64,000 bases of DNA from positions 266,851 to 330,850 of the forward strand of contig NZ_JAIQCL010000003.1 in the NCBI RefSeq assembly GCF_020023385.1, written 5' to 3'. Shown here in pieces: positions 56,773-64,000 of the stretch; position 1 is the stretch's first letter, and each line of letters starts with the position of its first letter. A model generated the notes under the pieces. It was not told the DNA's origin, did no database searches, and was given only the letters and a program-made list of their open reading frames with translations. This DNA comes from Planococcus circulans. Its GTDB lineage: Bacteria; Bacillota; Bacilli; Bacillales_A; Planococcaceae. The translations under genes and the position numbers were made by a program.

Positions 56773-58095
56773 ATGGAGGGCATCAAAATAGTGACGATTG
56801 GCGGTGGCTCGAGCTATACGCCTGAATTGGTTGAAGGGTTTATTAACCGCTACCCCGAATTGCCGGTCCGGGAACTGTGGCTTGTCGATATTCCGGAAGG
56901 ACGGGAGAAGCTCGAAATCGTGTCGGCTCTTGCCAGGCGGATGGTGGAGAAGGCAGGGGTTCCGATTGAGATCCGCACTACGCTGGATCGCCGGGAGGCT
57001 CTGCCGGGAGCGGATTTCGTCACGACGCAAATCCGTGTTGGCCACTTGGAAGCGCGTGCCAAAGACGAGCGGATTCCATTGAAATACGGTGTAATCGGAC
57101 AGGAAACTAATGGTCCGGGCGGCCTGTTGAAGGGGCTGCGTACGATTCCGGTCATTTTGGAGATTTGCCGGGATATCGAAGAACTGTGTCCGGACGCCTG
57201 GTTCATCAATTTTTCGAATCCAGCCGGAATGGTCACAGAAGCCGTCCTTCGCTACAGCGGCATTACGAAAACCATCGGCCTGTGCAATGTGCCGATCGGG
57301 ATGCATATGGCGGTGGCGGAAATGCTGGAAGTTGAACAAAGCCGTATCCACATCGACTTTGCTGGCTTGAACCACATGGTGTATGGCTTGGAAGTCTATT
57401 TGGACGGCAAAGCGGTCATGGGCGAGGTGCTGGATAAACTGGCAAGCGGGCCGTCGATGACCATGAAAAATATTGTCGATGTTGGTTGGGAAAAGGATTT
57501 CATCAAAGCTTTGAACCTGCTGCCGTGTCCGTACCACCGTTATTACTACCAGACGGAGAAAATGCTTGCCCAGGAACAACGGGACCTGCAGGAAAAAGGG
57601 ACGCGTGCTGAAGTGGTGCAGAAACTGGAAAAAGAATTATTCGCTTTGTACAGCGACGAGAATCTGGCGGTCAAACCCAAGCAGCTGGAAGAGCGCGGCG
57701 GGGCATTCTACAGCGATGCGGCCTGCAACCTCATCGACTCCATCTATAACGATAAACAGGATATCCAGGTGGTGAATGTGCGGAATAACGGTGCGATTTC
57801 AGGCATACCCGCCGACTCGGCTGTTGAAATCAGCTGCATCATCACGAACGAAGGGCCGAAGCCGATCAATAGGGGCGACATGCCTATAGCGGTCAGCGGC
57901 CTGGTGCAGCAGATCAAATCGTTTGAACGCCTGGCTGCAGAAGCGGCGGTGACCGGAGATTATCCTACCGCGTTGCTGGCGATGACGATCAATCCTCTCG
58001 TGCCATCCGACAGCTTAGCGAAGAAAATTCTGGACGAAATGCTGGAAGCCCATAAAGAACACCTGCCGCAATTCGAAAAATCCTATATCAGCTGA
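56773..58095 (+). CDS. licH: GH4 6-phospho-beta-glucosidase (NAD- and metal-dependent)
   Basis: A 440-residue family 4 glycosidase, which works by an NAD-dependent oxidation-elimination mechanism. The NAD motif is VTIGGGSSYTPELVEGF (about 7-23), then QIRVGHLEARAKDE, FINFSNPAGMVTEAV (about 147-161), GLCNVPIGMH with the metal-binding Cys (about 173) and DFAGLNHMVYGL with the metal His (about 201). It is the LicH/CelF/ChbF type. GGGAGGAG precedes the ATG. It and the GH1 enzyme may split different linkages or anomers of the same PTS products. Confidence 0.92.
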   Translation: MEGIKIVTIGGGSSYTPELVEGFINRYPELPVRELWLVDIPEGREKLEIVSALARRMVEKAGVPIEIRTTLDRREALPGADFVTTQIRVGHLEARAKDERIPLKYGVIGQETNGPGGLLKGLRTIPVILEICRDIEELCPDAWFINFSNPAGMVTEAVLRYSGITKTIGLCNVPIGMHMAVAEMLEVEQSRIHIDFAGLNHMVYGLEVYLDGKAVMGEVLDKLASGPSMTMKNIVDVGWEKDFIKALNLLPCPYHRYYYQTEKMLAQEQRDLQEKGTRAEVVQKLEKELFALYSDENLAVKPKQLEERGGAFYSDAACNLIDSIYNDKQDIQVVNVRNNGAISGIPADSAVEISCIITNEGPKPINRGDMPIAVSGLVQQIKSFERLAAEAAVTGDYPTALLAMTINPLVPSDSLAKKILDEMLEAHKEHLPQFEKSYIS

Positions 58096-58251
58096 TCTAG
58101 AGGGCTTCTCTATTTCAAGCGGATTCTGTATTTAAGCGGTCTACAGCTCATATTTGAATTTAAACAGATTAAATATTCCGAATTCAATTATAATAGACTT
58201 AAAGAACTAGGTCATAATGCTCTACAAAGCAGCGTAAGGAGAAGTGGCGAT

Positions 58252-60183
58252 ATGTTGACCTCAAGAATGAAAACTATTTTTCGTGAATTGATGGCGGCGG
58301 AAACGCCGATTACGGGTAAATACCTGGCGATGCTCAATCAGGTTTCTTCGCGGACAATCCGTGAAGACGTCAAAGTACTGGATTCGCTGCTGATTGAACA
58401 TGGCGCCTATATCGATTCGATTATGGGGCAGGGCTATAAATTGGGAATTATGGAAGAGCAGCTTTTCCGGGACTATTTAAAAATGCTGGCGATAGAAGAT
58501 ACAGAACTCGAAACCATCATTCCCAAAATGCCCGAAGAGCGGATCGCTTATTTGGTCAAACGTTTTCTATTAAGCGATGGGTATATCAAGCTTGAGGAAT
58601 TGGCTGATGAACTATATATAAGCAAGTCGACCCTCCAGAATGATTTAGGCCATGTGAAAAAAATGCTGTCAGTCTATGACATCCGTCTGGAATCGCGTCC
58701 GAACTATGGATTGTGCGTCAATGCCGATGAATTGAAGCGCCGTTTTTGTATGGCGGAATATATATTCATCCGTGAAGAGCCGGTAAACGAATTGTTCAAG
58801 CCTCATTTCTCTTCCTTGTCACAGGAGGAATTGGACTCCATTCTGGTGATTGTCATGGAGCAGATTGAAGAGAATGGAGTGCTTGTATCAGACATCGCCA
58901 TCAACAACTTGGTGATTCATCTGGCAATCGCCTATAAAAGAATAAAAGAAGGCTATAACGTTACGTTACACTCTGCGGATATTGATGAAATACTGGAACA
59001 AAAGGAGTATAAAGTGGCCCAGAAAATCGTCAAGAAAGTGCAGGAGAAGTTTGCTGTGCATTTTCCTTTGGAAGAGGTGGCCTACATTGCCATGCATTTG
59101 TTGGGCACCAAAATAGCTGCTCATCCAGCTGCTGGAGAAAAGGCGGTCCAACAGGTGATCCAGAAACAGATCACTGACTTGGTCATGAAAGCATTGGGCA
59201 GAATCGAGTCAAAGCTGAATTTAGGCATACAGGAAGATCAGGAATTGATCATCGCTTTGAGTTTGCATTTAAAGCCGGCCGTAAATCGTTATCGATACGG
59301 CATGAATATCCGGAATCCGATGCTCCAGGATATCAAAGTGAACTATCCCGTTGCGTTTGAAGCCGGAATCATAGCTGGAATAACCATCAATGAAGCGATT
59401 GGAGCAGTCATTGATGAAAATGAAATCGGTTACCTGGCGCTTCATTTAGCTGCAGCGATTGAGCGGAGAAAATCTGAAGTGGTCCCGAAAAAATGCCTGA
59501 TCGTCTGCGCGTCGGGATTGGGGACAGCTCAATTGATCTACTACAAATTAAAGTCTCAATTCGGCGAAAGCCTGGAAGTTGTGGGAACAACCGAATATTA
59601 CAAGCTGGGACAATGTGGACTGGAGGGGATCGATTTTATCATCAGTTCCATTCCGATTCAAGAAGAGCTGGCTGTTCCAGTAATTGTGGTGAATGCAATT
59701 TTGGGGGAGTCGGATATACGGAAAATCGAAAAGTATATTCTTAAAGAACAAAAAAACATCTCTGTTTATTTCAAAAGGGATCGGGTGTTTTTGGGGCAAG
59801 AGCTGGGCACGAAAGAACAAACCCTGGAATTCCTGCATGAAAAATTGATGGAACAAGGGCTGGTGGATGAAGGCTGTCTTCAGGCGGTATTCGATAGGGA
59901 GAAAGTGGCGCCGACCTCTTTCGGGAACTTTGTTGCCATTCCTCATCCCATTACGCCGCATTCCGAAACGACTTTTTTGACAGTATGCACGCTGAAAAAG
60001 CCGATTATCTGGAAAGATAAGCCGGTCCAGTTTGTTTGTCTGCTGAATGTCATGAAAGAAAGCCAGGAAGATCTGCAGGTAATGTATGACCTGCTCGGCA
60101 GAATCATTCATGACAGCGCAATTGTTGAACGGTTGATTAAAGCCAAAACCTACGAGGATTTTATGAAAGTGATTGCGTTGTAG
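58252..60183 (+). CDS. licR: LicR-type PRD transcriptional activator with EIIB and EIIA domains
   Basis: A 643-residue multidomain activator. Two N-terminal HTH units (about 5-65 and 85-145), PRD1 (about 165-275) with phosphorylatable His in NLVIHLAIAYKR and AYIAMHLLGTK, PRD2 (about 290-400) with SLHLKPAVNRYRYG and GYLALHLAAAIER, an EIIB-like domain (about 410-490) with IVCASGLGTAQLIYY, and an EIIA(Fru/Mtl)-like domain (about 500-640) with FVAIPHPITPHS. HPr and EII phosphorylation would set activity by sugar supply and catabolite state. It sits inside the operon after licH, with its own 156-base leader and a TATAAT at 58189. Confidence 0.92.
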   Translation: MLTSRMKTIFRELMAAETPITGKYLAMLNQVSSRTIREDVKVLDSLLIEHGAYIDSIMGQGYKLGIMEEQLFRDYLKMLAIEDTELETIIPKMPEERIAYLVKRFLLSDGYIKLEELADELYISKSTLQNDLGHVKKMLSVYDIRLESRPNYGLCVNADELKRRFCMAEYIFIREEPVNELFKPHFSSLSQEELDSILVIVMEQIEENGVLVSDIAINNLVIHLAIAYKRIKEGYNVTLHSADIDEILEQKEYKVAQKIVKKVQEKFAVHFPLEEVAYIAMHLLGTKIAAHPAAGEKAVQQVIQKQITDLVMKALGRIESKLNLGIQEDQELIIALSLHLKPAVNRYRYGMNIRNPMLQDIKVNYPVAFEAGIIAGITINEAIGAVIDENEIGYLALHLAAAIERRKSEVVPKKCLIVCASGLGTAQLIYYKLKSQFGESLEVVGTTEYYKLGQCGLEGIDFIISSIPIQEELAVPVIVVNAILGESDIRKIEKYILKEQKNISVYFKRDRVFLGQELGTKEQTLEFLHEKLMEQGLVDEGCLQAVFDREKVAPTSFGNFVAIPHPITPHSETTFLTVCTLKKPIIWKDKPVQFVCLLNVMKESQEDLQVMYDLLGRIIHDSAIVERLIKAKTYEDFMKVIAL

Positions 60184-60253
60184 GGAGGATTACCCAATAT
60201 AAGTAACTGGAATCTTTTCAAGTTGCTGATCTTTCAGGTAAGGGAGTGAAAAG

Positions 60254-61162
60254 ATGAACTATGCCATTGGTGTGGATATCGGCGGAACAAAGGTAGCTGT
60301 TGCGGCAGTGGATGAACAGGGAACGATCATCTGCCAATCGGTCATCCCAACAAACCTCCAAATCCCGCCTGAAGCCATGATTGCTGAAATTCAACAGGAG
60401 ATCAGCCGGATTATCGAAAAGTCAGGTATCTTGATGGATCAGCTGACGGGAATCGGCATAGGGGCACCCGGTCCGTTAGACAGTAGAAACGGGCTCATCT
60501 CCTGCCCGCCCAATTTGCAGACATGGGTGGATATCCCGATCCGGGAATTGATCGGGCGGTCCTTTCCTGTCCCGATTCTTCTGGAAAATGATGCAAATGC
60601 AGCGGCGCTTGCCGAAAAATGGATCGGAGCCGCGACAGAAAATGAAAACTTCATCTACATCACAGTCAGTACCGGGATAGGGGCTGGCATCATTGCTGAA
60701 GGGCAGCTGCTTAAAGGTTTGAAGGGAAATGCTGGAGATATCGGCCATATGGTCGTCGATCCTTCTTACGGAGAATGTGTCTGCGGACAGTCGGGCTGTC
60801 TCGAATCCATTGCTTCTGGAACTGCCATTGCGAAAAGAGCTTCAGAAATACTGGGTGAAAAGCTAACGGCAAAAGAAGTTTTTCACCTTTATCAGGAAGG
60901 CAATCCCCGGATAATCGAATATATGCAAGAGGTCTTTAAGGTGCTTGGTGTGGCAGCTGTCAATATGATCAATACCTTTGATCCTGAAAAACTCGTTATC
61001 GGCGGTGGTGTTTCTGAATTCGGTGAGCCGATGTTCGATTCGATTCGTCAATATGTCCAACGCTATGCCTTGAACCCGACAGGCAGAAAAACGGAAATCG
61101 TATCGGCAAAGCTTGGCCAGCAAGCGGGAGTGATTGGTGCAGCAGCTCTTTGCTTTAAGTAA
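60254..61162 (+). CDS. ROK-family sugar kinase
   Basis: A 302-residue ROK kinase without HTH. The phosphate loop is GVDIGGTKVAVAAVDEQG (about 5-22), ENDANAAALAEKW (about 112-124) includes the catalytic Asp, and the zinc site GHMVVDPSYGECVCGQSGCLESIASG lies at about 163-188. It most resembles glucokinases. In this operon it would phosphorylate the free glucose released when phospho-beta-glucosides are hydrolysed. AGGGAGTG precedes the start. Confidence 0.9.
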   Translation: MNYAIGVDIGGTKVAVAAVDEQGTIICQSVIPTNLQIPPEAMIAEIQQEISRIIEKSGILMDQLTGIGIGAPGPLDSRNGLISCPPNLQTWVDIPIRELIGRSFPVPILLENDANAAALAEKWIGAATENENFIYITVSTGIGAGIIAEGQLLKGLKGNAGDIGHMVVDPSYGECVCGQSGCLESIASGTAIAKRASEILGEKLTAKEVFHLYQEGNPRIIEYMQEVFKVLGVAAVNMINTFDPEKLVIGGGVSEFGEPMFDSIRQYVQRYALNPTGRKTEIVSAKLGQQAGVIGAAALCFK

Positions 61163-61184
61163 CCAGGAATCGGAGGAACTTCAT

Positions 61185-62138
61185 ATGTACGAGGAACCTA
61201 TTTTTTTGGAACCATTCTTTCAGGATCGGATCTGGGGTGGCCAGAAGCTCCGCACTTTCTTCGGCTATGATATTCCATCAGATAAAACAGGGGAAGCATG
61301 GGTGATATCAGCTCATAAAAATGGTCCATCCACAATTGCCAACGGGCTGTTGAAGGGAAAGAATCTGTTGGAAGCCTGGAATGACAATCCTTTATTATTC
61401 GGAAAAGAACAGGGCAGCGGAGAGTTCCCGCTGCTGGTGAAAATCCTGGATGCCAATGAAAGCCTGTCTGTCCAGGTCCATCCATCCACCGATTATGCGA
61501 GGGAAATGGAAGATATGCCTTATGGAAAAGCGGAATGCTGGTATGTGTTGGATTGTGAACCGGACAGCCGAATTATCCTGGGGCACCGGGCAGAGAGCCG
61601 GGAAGACTTCAAGGAACGGGTGGACGCAGAACAGTGGGACGAGCTGTTGCTTCCGTTGGCCGTCAAAAAAGGTGACTTTTTCTATATTCCGAGCGGAACG
61701 GTTCATGCCATCGGAAAAGGAATCATGGTAGTGGAGATCCAGCAGAGCTCGGACATCACCTATCGCGTATATGATTACAATCGGGTTACGGCCGAAGGGA
61801 AGGCACGCGAACTCCATATCCAATCAGCGATTGACGTCATCAACTTTCCTCATCACAACGTCCTGCCTCCAAAGATCGCAGTATATGACGGCGATCTCGC
61901 GAGTATGCAATTAATAAAAGAATCCTATTTTACGGTTTACCATTGGGAAATTAATGGGGAAGTGAAAACCCCTTTGAAAAGGGATTATCTGTTAATCAGC
62001 GTCATTGCTGGCGCGGGAGAAATCTCTGTTAACGGGCAGTCTTTTCTGTTGGAAAAAGGCAGTCATTTCATTTTGCCATCTACGGTTGAAACATATGGAA
62101 TCTCAGGAAAACTGGAGCTTTTGGTCACTCACGAATGA
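61185..62138 (+). CDS. manA: Mannose-6-phosphate isomerase, class I
   Basis: A 317-residue cupin-fold zinc enzyme that interconverts mannose 6-phosphate and fructose 6-phosphate. It has the opening LEPFFQDRIWGGQKLRTFFG, the zinc ligands in SVQVHPSTDYA (about 93-103) with the following Glu in GKAECWYVLD, and HAIGKGIMVVEIQQSSDITYRVYDY (about 173-197). ATG 61185 follows CGGAGGAA, and the reading frame is open upstream into the kinase gene. Its presence suggests that the operon's substrates contain mannose or are glucomannan fragments. The start codon lies 22 bases after the kinase stop. Confidence 0.9.
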   Translation: MYEEPIFLEPFFQDRIWGGQKLRTFFGYDIPSDKTGEAWVISAHKNGPSTIANGLLKGKNLLEAWNDNPLLFGKEQGSGEFPLLVKILDANESLSVQVHPSTDYAREMEDMPYGKAECWYVLDCEPDSRIILGHRAESREDFKERVDAEQWDELLLPLAVKKGDFFYIPSGTVHAIGKGIMVVEIQQSSDITYRVYDYNRVTAEGKARELHIQSAIDVINFPHHNVLPPKIAVYDGDLASMQLIKESYFTVYHWEINGEVKTPLKRDYLLISVIAGAGEISVNGQSFLLEKGSHFILPSTVETYGISGKLELLVTHE

Positions 62139-62233
62139 CGAAGCTGCGCAGGCATGTGTCCCCAAAATAGAACAATTATTTTTAAGGCATATTCAGTTAA
62201 AGATAAACTAAGGGATAGAGGAGTTGGATCATA

Positions 62234-62500
62234 ATGGTTGAAAAGCAATTTACAATCACAGACGAAGCGGGGATTCATGCACGTCCGGCAGCGATTTTGG
62301 TGAACTTGGCAAACAAATTCGAGTCAGAAGTGAACATTGTCCATCAGGAGAAAAAAGTGAATCTAAAGTCCATTTTAGGCGTGATGTCATTGGGCATTGC
62401 TTATGGCACCGAGTTTAAAGTGAACATTGAAGGATCCGATGAAGAAGACGCCATCAAAGAAATTGAGAAAATCATGCATAAAGAGGGATTGGCTGAGTGA
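62234..62500 (+). CDS. HPr-type phosphocarrier protein
   Basis: An 88-residue HPr. The active-site His15 is in GIHARPA. The regulatory Ser46 is in NLKSILGVMSLGI and is fully HPr-like, unlike Crh, which has Gln15. It carries phosphate from Enzyme I to EIIA and, when phosphorylated on Ser46, is the CcpA co-repressor. It stands at the end of the beta-glucoside operon and not beside ptsI, so it may be a dedicated second HPr. The start has GAGGAGT. A terminator follows. Confidence 0.92.
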   Translation: MVEKQFTITDEAGIHARPAAILVNLANKFESEVNIVHQEKKVNLKSILGVMSLGIAYGTEFKVNIEGSDEEDAIKEIEKIMHKEGLAE

Positions 62501-62541
62501 CATATTTTTAAAAAATAGGTGCTCCAACAAGTTCTGCATAT

Positions 62542-62585
62542 AAACGAACGGAGAAAAAGAATTCCTTTTCTCCGTTCGTTTTTTT
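62542..62585 (+). terminator. Intrinsic terminator of the beta-glucoside operon
   Basis: Perfect 16-bp stem AAACGAACGGAGAAAA (62542-62557) with 62566-62581 and a T7 run. Confidence 0.93.
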
Positions 62586-62852
62586 GAATGAGGTTGTTTT
62601 TCTGAGACAGCAGGCGGGAAGAGGATCTAAAGTTTTTTATTTTTTCCTTCACTTACCTGAAAGCTGTTCGTAAATATGTATGTAAATTCGCGAACATTTG
62701 TAAAATGACTTGATAGGTTTACAAGCGGTTTTGGTTTTAATACAGAATAAAAAAAGCAGAATATATTGGGGTATTTTGGTGTGATATATTAGAAACTGGA
62801 TTAATGATTTATGTAGAGTAGACTTATAAAAATAAATTGGAGGGGGAATAAA
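62586..62852. other. AT-rich intergenic stretch
   Basis: No gene seen in about 270 bases. There are short symmetries: GTTCG...CGAAC (about 62669-62696) and TTGTAAA...TTTACAA (about 62699-62725). Base composition falls clearly here and stays low to the end of the window. Confidence 0.4.
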
Positions 62853-63017
62853 ATGAACAAATTTGGTTTGTTATCTCTACTGATGTTTGTTGTTAGTCTC
62901 GTTGCATTCTTTACAATGAGAGGACCAGATGGAGATATTTATTTAACTATAATAGTATTAAGTACTCTTTCGGTTATTGGTCTGTTATTTGCAGCATTAT
63001 CTAAACAATTGTTATAG
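62853..63017 (+). CDS. Small 54-residue membrane protein
   Basis: A 54-residue reading frame starting MNKFGLLSLLMFVVSLVAFF, with two hydrophobic spans (about 4-20 and 33-51) separated by the polar turn TMRGPDGDIYL. A nearly ideal ribosome binding site (GGAGGGGG) precedes it at the right distance, which is the main support. No family recognised. It lies in AT-rich sequence after the operon terminator. Confidence 0.65.
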   Translation: MNKFGLLSLLMFVVSLVAFFTMRGPDGDIYLTIIVLSTLSVIGLLFAALSKQLL

Positions 63018-63101
63018 ATGGTTTTAGGTAGTGGAGTGAATTTTATTGCATTGATATTCGCCTTTCTACTTTTATTTGCAATGGGAATAAGTGAGCCTTA
63101 A
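63018..63101 (+). CDS. Possible 27-residue hydrophobic peptide
   Basis: The ATG directly follows the stop of the previous gene (TAGATG), allowing termination-reinitiation. The product MVLGSGVNFIALIFAFLLLF plus seven residues is a single span. No ribosome site of its own. Could be a small membrane peptide or chance. Confidence 0.3.
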   Translation: MVLGSGVNFIALIFAFLLLFAMGISEP

Positions 63102-63240
63102 AAACTCAGATGAAACAAATCAAAAACTCCCTTTACACAACTTAAAATTCAAAGCATTTGAAGAGTGTAATGTATCAAGAATATTAAGTATTTGAATGTA
63201 ACAAAAGTGCAGTAAGTGAAAAAATAGAGGGGTGAATTAT

Positions 63241-63432
63241 ATGGAAAGTGCTTTTCTATTCATTGGTATATACCTCATCCCAGTTTTGAGTATTATTTTT
63301 TGCCTTAACCTTGTGGCCATAATCAAAAAGGTAAAAAGGGATGAGAAAACAATAGTTAATACAATTTGGCTCACAACATCATTTGTGTTCATTACATGGA
63401 GTATCGCCATTATAGCTTCTGTGGGAGTCTAA
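63241..63432 (+). CDS. Small 63-residue membrane protein
   Basis: Starts at ATG 63241 with AGAGGGG eight bases upstream. Two predicted spans, about residues 5-27 and 42-61, are separated by a basic cytoplasmic loop (IIKKVKRDEKT). No family recognised. It is one of several tiny membrane genes in this AT-rich end region and is followed by a strong hairpin. Confidence 0.6.
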   Translation: MESAFLFIGIYLIPVLSIIFCLNLVAIIKKVKRDEKTIVNTIWLTTSFVFITWSIAIIASVGV

Positions 63433-63444
63433 TAAAATTACTAG

Positions 63445-63490
63445 ATCTGAATATAACTTAATATGAATTAAGTTATATTCAGATTTATCG
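63445..63490. terminator. Strong hairpin, probable terminator
   Basis: Perfect 16-bp AT-rich stem ATCTGAATATAACTTA (63445-63460) with 63469-63484 and an 8-base loop. T-rich after (TTATCGTTTA). Confidence 0.7.
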
Positions 63491-63713
63491 TTTACGAATA
63501 CTTGAGAAAGATTAATTCAATAAAAATAATGGTTTTTAATAGATATCGGAATACTTAAAAAAATAAGATGAACTAAATGTATTTATTTAGTACATTAGGA
63601 ATGAGACTTCTGAAAAAAATTTCTGCTTTTAGAAAATTTCATAAGCTAGATCCTAAATCAGAACTGTTGGTCGGTATATTTTTTCAGGCAAATTATATGA
63701 AGAGGAGAATATT

Positions 63714-63965
63714 TTGAAAAGGTTATCTTTAGGATTATTAATTTTTATTTTTATAGTAAGTTTCTTTGTTGTGCAAAATAACATCGAACTTGCTATGAAT
63801 GTGACTGGAATACTAGGGCTCGTAGGCATCTTAATCGGGGGCTTTTTGAAAACAGGTTTCATTAGCTCTAATGCACCTGTTATCGGGAATTTGGCCATTA
63901 TAAAATTAGATGAAACACTCAACTTATCAAATACTGTCTTACTGATAGCTTTGCCTAATTGTTAA
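63714..63965 (+). CDS. Small 83-residue membrane protein (DUF5316-like)
   Basis: Starts at TTG 63714 with a strong GAAGAGGAGA. Two hydrophobic spans (about 4-20 and 28-47: MNVTGILGLVGILIGGFLKTG) are followed by a polar part ending LDETLNLSNTVLLIALPN. The layout with the late LNLSNTVLLIALPN segment recalls DUF5316 membrane proteins of Bacillales. The match is tentative, and the frame closes shortly after that segment, earlier than expected, so it may be shortened. Confidence 0.55.
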   Translation: MKRLSLGLLIFIFIVSFFVVQNNIELAMNVTGILGLVGILIGGFLKTGFISSNAPVIGNLAIIKLDETLNLSNTVLLIALPNC

Positions 63966-64000
63966 TGCTATTTCATAATGACCAAAAGTTGATGGTATTG

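Noticed and set aside
63572..63591. ACTAAAT-N6-ATTTAGT palindrome
   Set aside because: Short AT-only arms in very AT-rich DNA, so expected by chance.
1..64000. CRISPR arrays, tRNA/rRNA genes, insertion sequences
   Set aside because: I found no regularly spaced repeats, no cloverleaf-type or rRNA sequence and no transposase or integrase in either strand.

Overview
The window looks like chromosomal DNA of a low-to-mid GC Gram-positive bacterium of the Bacillales, most likely Planococcaceae (Planococcus/Sporosarcina-like). This is an inference from strong AGGAGG-type ribosome binding sites, frequent GTG/TTG starts, CcpA cre boxes, PTS and PRD proteins, RocB-, YjmF-, LicR- and XylR-like proteins, and intrinsic terminators after most units. 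I saw no rRNA, tRNA, CRISPR array, transposase, integrase or plasmid replication gene.

Layout. 1-3.9 kb: the end of a glucarate dehydratase gene, a FadR-type regulator, and a transporter/hydroxyacid dehydrogenase pair. 4.2-5.9 kb: glutathione peroxidase and an IclR regulator. 5.9-10.8 kb: an IclR-linked operon with two amidino-hydrolases (one a clear dimethylargininase), an amino acid permease and a RocB-like M20 hydrolase. Its promoter carries two tandem palindromic operators. 10.9-12.9 kb: a divergent nitrilase and hydroxyacid dehydrogenase. 13.5-17.5 kb: an accessory, defence-like unit of a Nudix hydrolase, a PLD-nuclease/superfamily 2 helicase/DUF3427 protein and a DUF4357 protein. 17.5-24.9 kb: housekeeping redox and membrane genes, plus a cluster of DnaA boxes at 21.55-21.73 kb.

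25-36 kb is a sugar-acid catabolic region: uronate isomerase, a ROK (XylR-like) regulator, an AraC regulator, three Gfo/Idh/MocA oxidoreductases, a TIM-barrel isomerase, a GPH symporter and a YjmF-like reductase. Two promoters share the same GTTTG-N5-CAAAC operator and have cre boxes. 36-37.4 kb holds an RDD protein and a methyltransferase.

37.6-51.4 kb is a self-contained sigma-54 island. It holds rpoN (sigL), two enhancer-binding regulators, and two operons that each start with a consensus -24/-12 promoter preceded by repeated upstream sites. The first operon encodes an aminotransferase and an aldehyde dehydrogenase. The second encodes a small membrane protein, an NCS1 permease, a heme-dependent oxidative N-demethylase (DUF3445), a DmmA-like protein, a flavin/2Fe-2S reductase and a betaine-aldehyde-dehydrogenase-like enzyme. 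A near-perfect cre box lies beside its promoter. The second operon reads as an uptake, oxidative N-demethylation and aldehyde oxidation route for an unidentified N-methylated compound, and is the best candidate here for an undescribed system.

51.5-53.2 kb carries a HAD phosphatase and another Gfo/Idh enzyme. 53.3-62.6 kb is an extended lic-type beta-glucoside operon: cre, EIIB, EIIC, EIIA, GH1 and GH4 phospho-beta-glucosidases, a LicR-type PRD activator, a ROK sugar kinase, ManA and an HPr. The last 1.4 kb is AT-rich, with several very small membrane-protein genes.
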